This document shows, in pieces, positions 34,907-46,703 of a stretch of DNA of 64,000 nt. A program made the position numbers and the translations under genes. The notes beneath the pieces are model-generated. The model was given only the letters and a program-made list of their open reading frames with translations, did no database searches and was not told the DNA's origin. Source of the DNA: Podospora pseudocomata (taxonomy: Eukaryota; Ascomycota; Sordariomycetes; Sordariales; Podosporaceae); the NCBI RefSeq assembly GCF_035222375.1, contig NW_026946363.1:1860001-1924000 (forward strand). Direction: 5' to 3'. Position 1 is the stretch's first letter; each line of letters begins with the position of its first letter.

Positions 34907-36764
34907 ATGCCTGCGGTAGATGCGGCTATGAGGAGGAGTGTAGGGGAAGGGTTCTTGGACTTGCTGGCTCGCGCGATTCATCCGGCTCTCGTACGGAGAA
35001 ATCTTGAAGGACAGATTGGAGATGTCCGGGCAACATTTGCCAGTTGGGACAGCTGCATGGCGGAATCCTATTGCAAGTAGGTTATTCTCTTTGCCGCCGA
35101 GCTTTGGGTATATTGTTGACGTTGCTGACGCGTTGCTGTTTAGATGGTTAGTAATCGGGCTCATGATTCTTGGGGGTATCATCATTTTCTCAGTGCTATG
35201 GTGCATCATTCGCTGCGCGTGCTGCGCTAAATCATGTTGCTGCTCGTGCTTCAAGTGTCTCCAGTGCTGCGGTAATTGCTGCGGGTGCTGTGACCCTCCA
35301 AGGGGGGACCGAAGGCAGTATCTTGACGAGCCGTACATCCCGCCAAATCAGGGTTACAAGTCGCAGGAGCCTATGCACCTTGGGTATGACAGTCGCCCTA
35401 CTGCACCCCCTGTTTTTAGTGGCGGTGGTGTTGGTGGTGGATATGCCGCTTCGACGGGCGTGACAAGCAAACCCCAATATGCTGAATTCGATGTCAGCAA
35501 GAACAAGCCTGGAAATGAAGATGCACTTCCCGAGATGCCGAGCTGGGAAGGTGCGGAGAGCAAGAAGATCGTGTTGGAAGAGGAGGAGGAGGCCGTGGAG
35601 ATGAACCAGTTGAAGAAGCCCGAAGCCAACTCAACAAACGCGCAAAGCCCGACCATGATGAATGGAGTGGCTGCGGCGGGTGTGATACCTGGGCGTGGTT
35701 CTACGAGCCCGAACCCGGGGAACAGAAGCCCTTACGGACCACCAGGCGCTGGAGCACAATCTAATGGATACTTCCCTCCAGGGGCTGTGGCTAACGATCC
35801 ATACAACCAGACTGCGCAGAGTTACAACCAGCCAGCGGGTGGTTATGGGCAGCCGGGTCAAGGGTACGGTATGGCTCCAGGTGCAAACGGACCAGGTGCA
35901 GTGGGAATAGGCGCAATTGGACCAGGCGCAATGGGGCCAGGTGCAATCGGACCAGGACGCAGGTCTCCTGGAAACGTTGGCGGCGGGTATAATACTGGGT
36001 ATGACAACAATGACCATGGACAGCCGGGCTACGGACAACAGGGCTATGGACAGCAACAGCAAGGTGTGACACCTCGGCAGACGGGACAGGGTGGTGGATA
36101 TGACAACTATGGCGATATCTACGACAGCTACGGCACTGGGACGAATCAACCGTATGGTGGCGCTCAGGAACTGGACGCTGGCAGCTATGGGCAACCCCCA
36201 TCAGCACAACCAGCTGCTGGACCTCAGGCGGGTTATGGAGGAGCCTATGGCCAAGGCCAAAGACGGACACCTGGCCCTCAAGCCGATGCAGGGTATGGCA
36301 ACCCCAACCAAAGACGGACACCCGGACCCCAGAGTGATTACAACAATGGCTACGGTGGAAGCCCAAGACGCACCCCTGCGCCTCAGGATAGCTACGGCGG
36401 CGGCGGTTATGATGCTCCCGCCCCAGCATATGGCAGCAGCCTGGACAGACGGTCGCCTGGTCCCCAGCAAGGATACGGCCGCCCACCCCCCAACAGACAA
36501 TACTCGTCGTCTGACTCTCGCGGTCCACAACGTCAGTACTCGGGCAACGACGTGAGCTCGTCCTCCGACAACATGGGAGGGTTTGATTTCGGCACAGGCT
36601 ACAGCCGTCCACCACAACAACAGCAACAACCAAACAGCGGATACGGCCGTCCTCCACAAGCACAGCAGAGCAGTGGATACAGGCAACCGACGACTCCCGT
36701 AGTGGAGGAGCAGAGCGCGGCGTACCCGGGGTATAAGCCTTATTCACCTGGACCTCCCAATTGA
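34907..36764 (+). CDS. Fibroin-3-like membrane protein with Cys cluster and prion-like tail
   Basis: Exons 34907-35076 and 35144-36764 give 596 residues. The N-terminal 57 residues (MPAVDAAMRRSVGEG... SWDSCMAESYCK) and the segment 'WLVIGLMILGGIIIFSVLW' after them form the conserved head of a fungal family often labelled fibroin-3 related. The membrane segment is followed by a dense Cys stretch (CACCAKSCCCSC, CLQCCGNCCGCC) and then PPRG and 'LDEPYIPP'. 'AEFDVSK', 'LPEMPSWEGAESKKI' and an acidic EEEEEAVEMN block follow. The last 350 residues are Gly/Pro/Gln/Tyr-rich low complexity with GPGA repeats and repeated RRTPGPQ units. Likely palmitoylated plasma- or endomembrane protein; role unknown. 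The name is descriptive, not functional. Confidence 0.8.
35885..35960 (+). repeat. In-frame Gly-Pro-Gly-Ala tandem repeat
   Basis: About five imperfect copies of a 15-nt unit encoding GPGA plus one or two variable residues (N, V, I, M). It lies in the low-complexity tail of the fibroin-3-like protein; the units differ mostly by third-position and single-codon changes, suggesting slippage followed by drift. Confidence 0.7.
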
Positions 36765-39700
36765 TAAGTTGGTTTGTGATACCCTGATCTTTTTTGTATA
36801 ATGGAATGTATTGTACAGTTCTCTATGGGAAGGATGTGTGTTGGCTGCCAGCTGAGCTTGCGGCAGGGGGGTTTGGGATGTTCATTGATGATCTCTTTTC
36901 TTTTTCTCGAAATTTTTGAACACGGTGTGGAGAAGGGGCATGATAGATGGTGTTTTTATGATTATTGTCTTTCGTTTATGATGATTTTGGGAAGAGGGGG
37001 GGTGGTTCATGTTAAGGCGCTTTTTGCAAAGAGGGTGGGGTTTTCGATTCGAACTTGTGGTAAGAAGCAAAGTTGACTTTTAGCTGTGGTTTTCTCGGGA
37101 AAAAGGGAAACAGACCCTGGTGGGGGCTATTTAGGGTGGTGGTGGTTTGGATCGCATTTAATGGGGTCAGTGGTTGTATATAGGTGACCTACGACAGATG
37201 TGCTGAATGTACCTGGTTGTTCCTAAGTACGTGGGTGGGCGGTTTTGACCGGTGTTGGGTTGTAGAGTGATATGTCATTCGCAAAACTGCTGTTAAGCGC
37301 AGGGATCGAGGCTTTGTGGTGCATGCGTGCCTTGTTGGCTGCTTGGGTGATGATGATGCCTTGGGCTAGTCTTTGGGGGGATTTGCAGTTGTCTGGGAGG
37401 GATGTTTGACGTGGTTGACGGTGAGCCAAGGGATAGAGCTCAGAAGGAAAGTTATGCAAGCTGACAGGAATAGGGTGAGCCGCTGCTATCAACTCGGCGG
37501 TTTGGCATGGAAGGCTCACGAAGCATTAATAAACATGGCCCTGCATAATAATAAGTCAGGCTTGTCCTCAACAAGATATCTGCATTGTCCAGGACCATGT
37601 TCCAAGCGCTGACAACCTCCAGAACTTGGTAAGATGTTGGATGTGTCGGTCAGCTCCCTTGTTATTGACCGTCCATCCAACGGACCATGTAGGAACACGG
37701 AACAAAGGTAGGTAGGTGTGTTACGAGCTGCCCAACAAGGCAGAAGAAGAAAAAACTCCATCGTCCGCGAGTTCAATCTCGGCCTTTTCTTATTATTATG
37801 CTAATCCGCTGAGAATTTTTTTGCAATGTCTTCGGGGTTCCGTATTCCCCGGACTTGGTTCGTACTTTTCGTATACCATGTCCGTTGCCGGAGTAAAGAA
37901 AGTCATTCGTTCCCGGAGCGATACAATGATCATGTTTTGGTAATGTATGTGTATTCAAGCAGAATTAGGTGACACAGCAGCGGCAGCCAGTCAAGGGTCC
38001 CCTTCGGACTTTTTTTTCTTTCTGAAATTCTAGAACATGATTTTCGTCCTCGTTTTTGTGAAACTTGGAAAACTAGCAAATGATGTTGTGCTGTGGTGCT
38101 TGTGTAATTGTTGCATTTCCAAGAAGCCCTACAGGTTGGTCCGGTCGGTTGTGGGTTGATTGTACACGCAAGCCAAAACAGGTAAGTAAGGTTGGTTGGC
38201 AGAGGTATATCTTAACGGACTTGGGCTGAATGTGAGGTTGGTGGAGTTTGTGGTCATCTTCGGGAGGTTGGGTACCTATGTTGCTTGGTCGGATAATAGG
38301 TCTGGGGGGTTTGGAATCATAACTTCGAGTTTGTTTTGAGCCGTTTGACTGGCTTCGGCCGTTGTCTTTTGACCGTTTAACAGAGCCTCATGAGCGGCTA
38401 AAACCCGCACCAGGCGGAGCTGTTGGATCCAACGGCTGGGTGTTGTCAGCTGTTGAAGTCTACCGCACGTCTCTGCGCTTAGAGATCAGATCTGTTGGTT
38501 GGATGATGGAACGAGTCATTCAACATAGCCAGCTAGCCAGCAGCAGCAGTTTCCTTCCTTTCGGGTGCGCGGGAGCCGGTAGTGGTGACGCGGGTTGTGC
38601 GGACAGTTAAAAGATCCCCCCAACCCGCCCAAGCCTACTGACGTGGTCTGGTGGCGGTGCAAAACTGGAATGATGAGTTGACGTGCGTGCTCCATTCAGA
38701 GCTCCGTATTGGATGGTGGAGAGATTTCTAAATCCGAACATTTTCTACGGATGCTAGGAAAATAGGGGTTCCGAATTGAAGACGGAGAATGGGGAAATGG
38801 TTGCGAAAGTTTTCCGTTTCACTTCTTCCCGACTGTTTGAGCTACTGTTAGTTGAAAAAGATCAGGTGAAGTTCTGATCTCAACGGTCGACGGGCGATTG
38901 GGAAGTCTATTTCCGCGCTTCTAGAAAAAACCGATCTAGTTAGAAATCTGGGGATGAGCCCCGCCAAGCACACAACTCAATTTTGGCCACCCTGCAAGCG
39001 GCAGGCATCTGATCTTTTTTAAAATCAACGCTTGCACTGGAAGAGGAAGGACAAGTTGCAGGGGTTTGGAGCGCCAAGTATGACGTTGTCTTGAGGCCTT
39101 GTTCCCATTTCTCCAGAATTTGGATGCTTGGGGGGGCAAGCCCAAGAAATCACAGAAATGAAAAGAAATCTTCCGGTGGTCTTGGTGTAGTGCAGGATTG
39201 CTGGGCAGGAATATGCCCCTTTTTTTTTCTGTCTCTCCCACGCACGTAGGGACAGGTGACAAGACTGAAGATGCGTGCGGGTATGTGTGGACAACAAACT
39301 TTGCTGATCGCCCAGAGGCCATGTCAAACACCGAACGAAGCATTGTACCTGTCTTGTCAGAAAGAGAGAGACATGCAGCATTTATTGGCCGAGAATGAAG
39401 GATGAAAAAGAAGCGTTTAGACCTGAGCTTCGGCCGTGGGAAGTCATTGCTGCCGTCGTATTCGGAGAGCCCCCGCCAAGTCACCTACGTACAATCTTAT
39501 GTTTTTTGATCCTTCAGTGTTGGGCGTCCACGTTGTGAAGGGACCTCTTTGTCTGACTGCTCGAGTGTCCATCTTTTCCCTTTTTTATTCCCCCGTTTGC
39601 AAACGACCCAACGGATTTTTGTCCATCACCACACCAACTCTCAACAGAGAACGGGCGACTCCAGCAGCTCGTCAAGGTTGCCGCTGTTATCGACTCTCCA

Positions 39701-39900
39701 CCGGTGAATCGGTCGATCCACTTGGTGTTCCAGCTACCGAAGGGTCCTGCTCGGCGTCCCAAGCCGTCGATCGTTTGGATTTGTACACAGACTATCGTCT
39801 GGGAGTTTGAATGGACTAATTAAAAAAGACACTGGGGATCTCTGGGCTGGCTGGGAGAGGCTAAAACATTTTACACAACAAAAACTGCTCAGCAGACACC
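36765..39900. other. Large intergenic region before the DUF8004 gene
   Basis: About 3.1 kb without a supportable gene. All open frames are under 190 codons, overlap others on both strands and show no family. The composition is AT-richer than the coding regions, with a GGTAGGTAGG string at 37707. It presumably holds the 3' UTR of the fibroin-like gene and a long promoter/leader for the next gene; an unannotated non-coding RNA cannot be excluded. Confidence 0.45.
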
Positions 39901-42900
39901 ATGTCGAGTAAGTCGCAAAACGGTCGTATGAGCGTCTTTGGTTTGCGGCTTCCCGCGTTTCACTTTGAAAAAGAAAGCCAGGACAAGAGCGAGGGAGAAA
40001 CAGACGTAACTAGTCTTGGCAGCAGCGCAAGCAGCGAGCTCTCTGCAAAGACCGAGAGGCCTGCTACGCCACGTTCCGAGACGGATAGCGGCAGCTCTGG
40101 GTCTCCTGTTACCGAGCATTGCTGTACGTACCCAAGCACAAGCCTAGTGTGTACGAGCCAGAACAGTGGGTTCCGAAGATCTGGGTTCATGGTTGCTCAC
40201 CACGCGTTTTCATGCAGATTCGCACCGTCGTTTCCCTTCTCAGCCCCAGAACAGGCCGATCCATCGAAAACCGGTTCCGAGCAAGTCTTATACCCCCTAT
40301 ACCCCGCCAAACAATACCAACGCAGCTCCAACCACCACCACCACTACCACCACCACCATTAAAAACTACACCAACTCGACCGGCCCCTTTGAGCCGCTTA
40401 ATGAACCGGTCAGTAACGTGAAGAGTAACGACTCACCTCTTCAGCCTGTAACCAATTTCGCGCCTTCCTCACCAACACACCCACACCACAACGTCTTGGG
40501 CTCTCCCTTCCAGCCCAAAAAAGCTCCCACCATGCCCGTCTCAAAACCCCCTCCGCAGCAGGCCATACCGGCCATCCATCCACACCTAGCTTCACCTCCC
40601 CGCGGCGTACCGAATGTCATGACGACGGCAGCTACCCCGGCGGCCACCACAGAACCCAGAAAGCTACAGAGAAACAGAAGCCCCTCCCCCGAAGGCCCTC
40701 CTCCATCGGCGGCGGCCAACAAGCTCCATGCAAACCGTCTTCACCCTCGTCACCAATCCCCAGGTGCGGCGCCTAGAGGTCGCAGTGTCTCGGCCCAGCC
40801 ACCCACAGGAGGAGGACCAAGGGGACTCTCTGTCGATGCTTCCAGGGCAGTGTCCAACCCACTCGAGTTCCGTGCCGACTCGCAGCCACGGTCCAGCGAA
40901 GCAGGAGGGAACCTCAGTCCCACCACTGCGGCCGGCGGTGCTGCCCCGCCAGAAACCAAGAAGAAAGTACGGAAGAGCTGGCTGCCTGGGGCAAGGTCGA
41001 GGTCCAACTCGAACGACTTGGGGAAGCCAAAGGGCACAGGAGCGTGGATCATGTCGCCGGATAACCAGGTGGATTACAATGTCGCTCCCTTGTTTACCGG
41101 GGATAAGGTGAGCAACCTCGATCATGAAATGCTTGGCGAAATCACACTTCTGACCTTAATTTCTGATGTCATAGGTCCCCGAGCTATGGAACGAACAGGG
41201 GAATGTGCTGGTGTACCTGCACCCAAAGGAAAGAGGGCTCGGGCCTTCGTTTAGGGTGCATGATTATGCGTTCAGTTCGTCGTTGATACTGAACGAGCTG
41301 TTGGTGCAGGAGATGATGGCCTCGGCGGCGATGAGCTCCGACTTTTTGGGGGTGGATGACGCCGAACGGCGCCAACAACGGCCGGGGCTGCAGTCGCGGA
41401 ATTCGGGAGGGGGCGGTGGTCTTGTTGCTGATGGGCACTTGTATCTGCCTCTTGGGAACAACGAGGTGGACTGCCTCGTGGCGGCGAGAAACTTGTTTGC
41501 GTTTTTGACGAACCAGCCTTTGGTCGGGACGCCTCAGCAGCCGACGCTGTTTCAAGCGCTCATTCAGATTTCGGAGCAGTTGAGGCAGTTCCAGTTTACG
41601 AATTATGACGGGACTTCGTACGGCGAGTCGGTGGACGCGTCGTTTGATATTCTTCTTGATCAGTTTCACATCGCCGATGTTAGACACAGCCGAGAGAAGA
41701 CGATTGAGGGGTTGGTGTTGGGGGAGCACATGAAGTCTTGGAACTTGTACAACGAAGCGTTTTCTCATGCGGTGGGGAAGTATGAGAGCTTGCTTGAGCT
41801 TAAACTCCCGCTCTACAACAGCATCTCGGCCGTCACGAGGGAAAGGCTGGAGCGCGCTCATCTGAGTCTTGCCAACCGCCAGGCCAACGTCCAAGGCCGC
41901 CTCGAAAACTTTGAGTACCCCTCTCTCTTCGCCGGCACCGCCAGCTCCACCTCCAACCCAGACTACCGCATCGTCCGCTTCAAAGAATGGCGCGCCGCGT
42001 TTTCCAGAATGAGGACGTTTGTCCTGGGGTACTACAAGGACTTGTTCGGGTCCTGGCCACCAAAGGCGCGCTCGAAAAAGAATCACTTTACCCAATCTGG
42101 TCTCAACCGCCAGTGTCTAAAGATGCTGTATTCCGACCTCTGCGCGCTGTATGACCTCTTGGTGGACAGACAGTCGATCACGCCCCGGGTGATCGATCAG
42201 GACTACTACGGCGCCGACTCGAAGAACGCGGAGGGAAAAGAAGACAAGAACAAGCCCAGCATGGAGCTCATCCCGGCGTGCGTCTCCGCCCTGAGGCAGA
42301 TGCTCTCCGAGTTTGAAAAGTCTTCCCCGCCGGTGCTGCCGCCCATCCCGTTTGACATACCCAAGATCCCGACCATGACAGCCATCTACGAGACGTACGA
42401 CAACCTGCCCGACAAGAAGAAGGCCAAGTTTGACAAGGGTTTGCAGGCGCACGAGCTGCAGCTGATCATGATCAAGTCGAGGAACATGGACACGGACGCG
42501 CTGGGCATGCCTTTTTTGCAGGCGTACAAGGAGTTTGAGCTGAAGGAGGCCAAGGGGGTGCACCCGCACGACTTGATTGATCACCGGATTGGGCACTGGT
42601 TGTTTTTGTATGTCACGCTGCAGAGCCTGCCGATGCTGGTGGTGGACGCGCCCGGGTTGCATTACACGGAGGGGGTGGAGTACTTTTTGTGCGAGGCGCC
42701 GCAGGGGAACCCGCCGTGGAGGGCCGAGGACGTGGGGGAGGTGAGGAAAATGTGGTATCAGACTGCCGATCAGAAGACTGTGGAGCTGAGCGCGGATGTG
42801 GTGCTCTTTAGTGTGGAGGGGGTTTACATGAGGAGTCATTGTTGGCTGGCGGGGAAGGAGTGGGAGGCGCAGAACAAGGAGGGGGGGGTTAATGGGAATG

Positions 42901-43586
42901 GGTTGGCGGTGCCGGGGCCAACGGCGGGACAGATTGGGGTTGCGCTTGGGGGGGAGGGGGGAGGGATGGGGACAGATGATATGATGATGGCGGGGGGGTT
43001 GCCTTTTGCTAGCCCGTTGCATCCTCCCAGGGCTGTGTTTGCGGATATGGATCCGTTTAATGCTGCGGTGGGGGGGGGACATTCGAGAAGGGATTCGGAT
43101 GGGAGTGTTGTCGCGCCGGGGTCATCGCAGGTGAGGGCACGGAGTGGGAGTCCGGCGCATCGGGCTAGGCATGCTTATCGGGCGAGTATTGCCATGGGGC
43201 TGGAGCCGTTGCCGCATGTGGGGAGTGACGCGCCGCCTCTGCCCGGGGACAGGACGTCTCGGGTGCCGAGTGCGGGGTCTGGGTCGAGCAGCCCTGGGTT
43301 TACCGGTGGGATATACGGACCGGGCGGGCTGAGGGCGAGCAGGTCGGCGGTGAACTTGACCGGCCAGCAGGGGCAGCAGTGGCATGTGGGGGATACGCAT
43401 ATGGGAATGGGATCTAGGAAGTCGAGTTATGGTGGTGCTGGGGGTTTGCCCGGGGGGCCACCACCTGCTATTCCTGCCGCAGGGCAAGGACACTCGAGGG
43501 AAGGGTCTCAAGGTGGGAGCACGTTTGATGATATCTTGAAGGGAATGGACACGGGAAAGAAGAAGAAGAAGGGGTTGTTTTTCTGA
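39901..43586 (+). CDS. Large DUF8004-type fungal protein
   Basis: Exons 39901-40123, 40218-41107 and 41175-43586 give 1174 residues. The first ~330 residues are Ser/Pro/Thr-rich and disordered, including a (Thr)9 run and a basic patch with KKKVRKSWLPGARSRS. The folded core (about 370-930) begins VPELWNEQGNVLVYLHP and contains 'ARNLFAFLTNQPLVGTP', 'QLRQFQFTNYDGTSYGES', 'ADVRHSREKTIEGLVLGE', 'YYKDLFGSWPPKARSKK' and 'LNRQCLKMLYSDLCALYD', the hallmarks of a family I know as DUF8004. The tail is Gly/Ser-rich and ends with a Lys run and GLFF. No enzymatic motif is visible. Function unknown; possible adaptor or cell-polarity role is only a guess. Confidence 0.85.
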
Positions 43587-45035
43587 AAGAGGAGGGTGTT
43601 ACTTTGTTGACAGGCAGGCCGGGGCTTTTGTTTGGAAATGGTTAGGGTTGGGGCAGGGGATACAGGACAGATTAGTGACCATTTCCTTTTTTTTGCACAT
43701 GTTTTACCTTGATTACCTTTATTTAACTCTAAACTTGTTTGTGAAAGAAAGAGAGCGATACTTGCATCTGGATAGATGATACCCACAACTTGTATATTCT
43801 TTCGGGTTTCTTGGTTTTGCTATCTTGGACTTTTTATTTTTATTTTAGTTTGGGGCTGCTTTATGTTGAGTTGAGGTACTAGTTGAGATAGTTGAGATAG
43901 CACTTGAACAAAGACACTAAACTGAACATTTTCTAGTTTGCCCTCCTGTTGTCTGGCTGTGGAATATCGGTGTTGCAGTTCAATGATATTAGAAGCACAT
44001 CAGATGAGGCGCTCGTGAATATCTTTCTCAAGATCAAATCTTTTTATTTCTGGAAAATTCACAAGCTACCTACCTTACCCAAGCTATAATCTTGACTGGA
44101 AAATGGGAAGATGAATTAGCCAAGGAAGCGAAGTACATTGTGCAGCATATGCAGGTACCACAGTGCACTAATGCAACTTTCACATGATACTCGAAGCTCG
44201 ATGTGGAAGTGACAAGTGGGTTGGGGGGGGGGTTCAGCTACCGCAGCCTCGTCTCTTTTGCCCATTCGGTGGTTTTTGAATTTCCACTTCTTTTTTCCAA
44301 TCTTCCACCGTGGCCGCCGCTTCAAAAGACACACACATGAACATGGTCGAGATGGCCAATCTTCTCACCACGTCCAGTGATGTCGGTCATTGTTTTCTCA
44401 GGCTGGTAAAGCACGCAAACCTAGGTAGGTAGATCGTCATGATGGGAAGCTGAACTTTTGGACGTGATAATACAAACTCCATCTCATTGGCTGCCTCGGA
44501 CATGAACTCGGGAACTGGATGTGGTTGTTGTAAGTTGATTCACAATATTACCAAAGTTGTATTATCCAGTGAGGCCATCCCTAGACAGAGGTTCAACTGC
44601 CATACGAGTGAGGTCTCATTGGGGTCGGTGTTTCAAGCCTTCTTCTTCCACGACCATGATTGACGATTTGGGGTCCAAAAACCCCAACAGCACACTCTCC
44701 TATACCCTACCCGCAGATGTAAATCGTCGGATCCTCGGTATCCGGCAACGACCTCGACTTCCACATCTGGCCCCCAAATGCAAAAATCCATCTACATGGT
44801 GGCTGCCTCCCTGGCTGACGCCTCAACCCTCCATTTCCAATCTTGCCCTCCTCGGCACTTGTAAATCAATATAGTAAAAAATCCTGATAGAGTCATCTCA
44901 CTTGAAAATGTTCCCATGTCTCTATATTGATTCAGCTAGACACCAGGCTCCAAGCCAAACAACGCCATTACCAGCCTCATCCCATAAACTATCTACCTCC
45001 CCACCATACCCAACCGTCCTCAAAATACCAGTCTG

Positions 45036-45053
45036 CCTAGGTAGGTAGGTAGG
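45036..45053. repeat. GTAG tetranucleotide repeat with CCTAGG core
   Basis: CCTAGGTAGGTAGGTAGG: a short tandem of GTAG starting from a palindromic CCTAGG. Related strings occur at 25957, 44419 and 50925 in this window. Confidence 0.75.
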
Positions 45054-45472
45054 CATTTACCAAAGACAAGAAAAATGAGGACATCACAATGCCACACAAC
45101 CTTACCCGCATGCGCAAATGCAAAATCCCGAGATCTCGGTAGTGGTCGTGGTGACATAGCTGCCCAAGGCCATCAGCCAACCCTTCTCAAAACAGCAAAT
45201 CTCCCAAATCATAAAACACATCATCAAGGCAGACTGCGCAAATCCAACATCAACACCCAACACCCCCATCTGCGGCATGGCGTTCGGCCCAACACACCAC
45301 ACACGGCGCCGATGCATGCGCACCACCCTCCAAGAGCAACATCTCAATTGTACCATGTTGTGCATGTCTTGGTAGTAACTAGTCCATCCTTTCCCCCCAC
45401 CTACGTAACCCTCCTTCTTGCTTGAGCTTGTAATTGAATTTGTACCCAAGATATCATTCAAGTTGCTTGTCC

Positions 45473-45475
<3 letters not shown>

Positions 45476-45508
<33 letters not shown>
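45476..45508. repeat. T33 homopolymer tract
   Basis: About 33 consecutive T in the middle of an intergenic region, not adjacent to any gene I can support. Length is uncertain. Confidence 0.85.
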
Positions 45509-46703
45509 CTTTTTGCGCCCGCGCATTGCCGCTCGTCAGATCCCACCCAAGGCTCACTTTGACTCACCTTAAAACAACAACACAAACAATAATGAGTGCT
45601 TACCTGAAAAAAAAAAAAACCCGCCTACCGTTCCAGGAAAGCAATAATCAACACGAAATCAGATCAAAGCTGGCCGCATGAAATCCGGCCTGTGCAGACA
45701 CCGGCCGGCCGGAGGTTCTTGTCTAAACTCTGTATGGTGGGGTGGCATGGCGGAGGATGGATGGTGGGTTGCATGCGAGAAGGGGCTGCCCCCCGTTGCG
45801 CAATGGCATGTCCCGCAAGGCTGGGCCCTGACAAAAAAAAGCGTTGCTCCAATTCTCCGAAAGTTGAAGTTTCCCTTCAAGATGATGTTGTTCATCACCG
45901 CAAAATTTGGCAAGATTCGAAAACAATCTGACGGTCATAGAAACTTGAGATGGTCCATTTTCCCCACAGGTAGGCTCCTGATAATCGCTCATGATCATTC
46001 GGCGCTCTTTGTGAACCTCTAAACGCTTCGAATCCACCTCGTCCTAGTTCGCGGCCTGCGGTATCAAAAAAAGGCAAATGAGATTTCGCAAATGCTGTCC
46101 TAGTCGTGTCTCGTCCATCCCTAGATCGCAAAAAGTATTCGATTTCATCAATTGTAACATTCGCGTCGCTATCCGCGTGCTGTGACGTGCGCATTGAGCA
46201 TAAGTGCCTCTCCCGTGCTCCCGCGGGCCGCCCAGAAGACCCCATTTTCTGTAGCCCGTCTCGATTTCCGGTGAAGCAAGGCCATTCCATTGGACGGTTG
46301 TATAAGTGTGTTAGAGCTGAATTGACCAATCAGACACCCCTGCCACACCGATTTTGGAAAACCGCCCAGGGCTCACACACCATGGAGGGGGACCAGAGAC
46401 TAGAGGAGGCTCTTCGAGCTGCCCCAAGGCACAGAAAACTCGACGAGAAACCCTCGCCTGGCTGCTTGTCTCTCCTCTTTTCTATACCTGTACCCTCTGG
46501 CCTTTAAAAGAAACATCTCGGTTTCCCCAGCTGGCCCGGACCTATCGTTGGACAAACGACCTCCTGAAGAGAAAGCTTTGCCGTATCGGTTGCCTTGTTT
46601 TGTGTCATTCGAACTTGGCTCACACTGGCCTGCTGTCTCATCCACATAACCACATACCTAGGCGCCGCTAGCCCCGTATTATTGATCCGATCTTGGACCA
46701 ACC

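Larger units (their letters stand above)
43587..46703. other. Large intergenic region before the Zn(II)2Cys6 gene
   Basis: About 3.1 kb with no supportable gene. It contains CCTAGGTAGG-type strings at 44419-44432 and 45036-45053, a T33 tract and an A12 tract. The part just before 46704 looks like a promoter/leader (mixed composition, several short frames). No RNA gene is recognised. Confidence 0.45.

Noticed and set aside
37760-37790. Possible tRNA T-arm (GAGTTCAATCTC)
   Set aside because: No acceptor stem, D-arm or anticodon arm could be found at the right spacing; the B-box match is imperfect. Other GTTCGA-like strings (28750, 37040, 46025) failed for the same reason.
41184-42095. 303-codon minus-strand frame within the DUF8004 gene (also 42117-43082)
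   Set aside because: Shadow frames of a GC-rich exon; Arg/His/Pro-rich translations typical of antisense reading.
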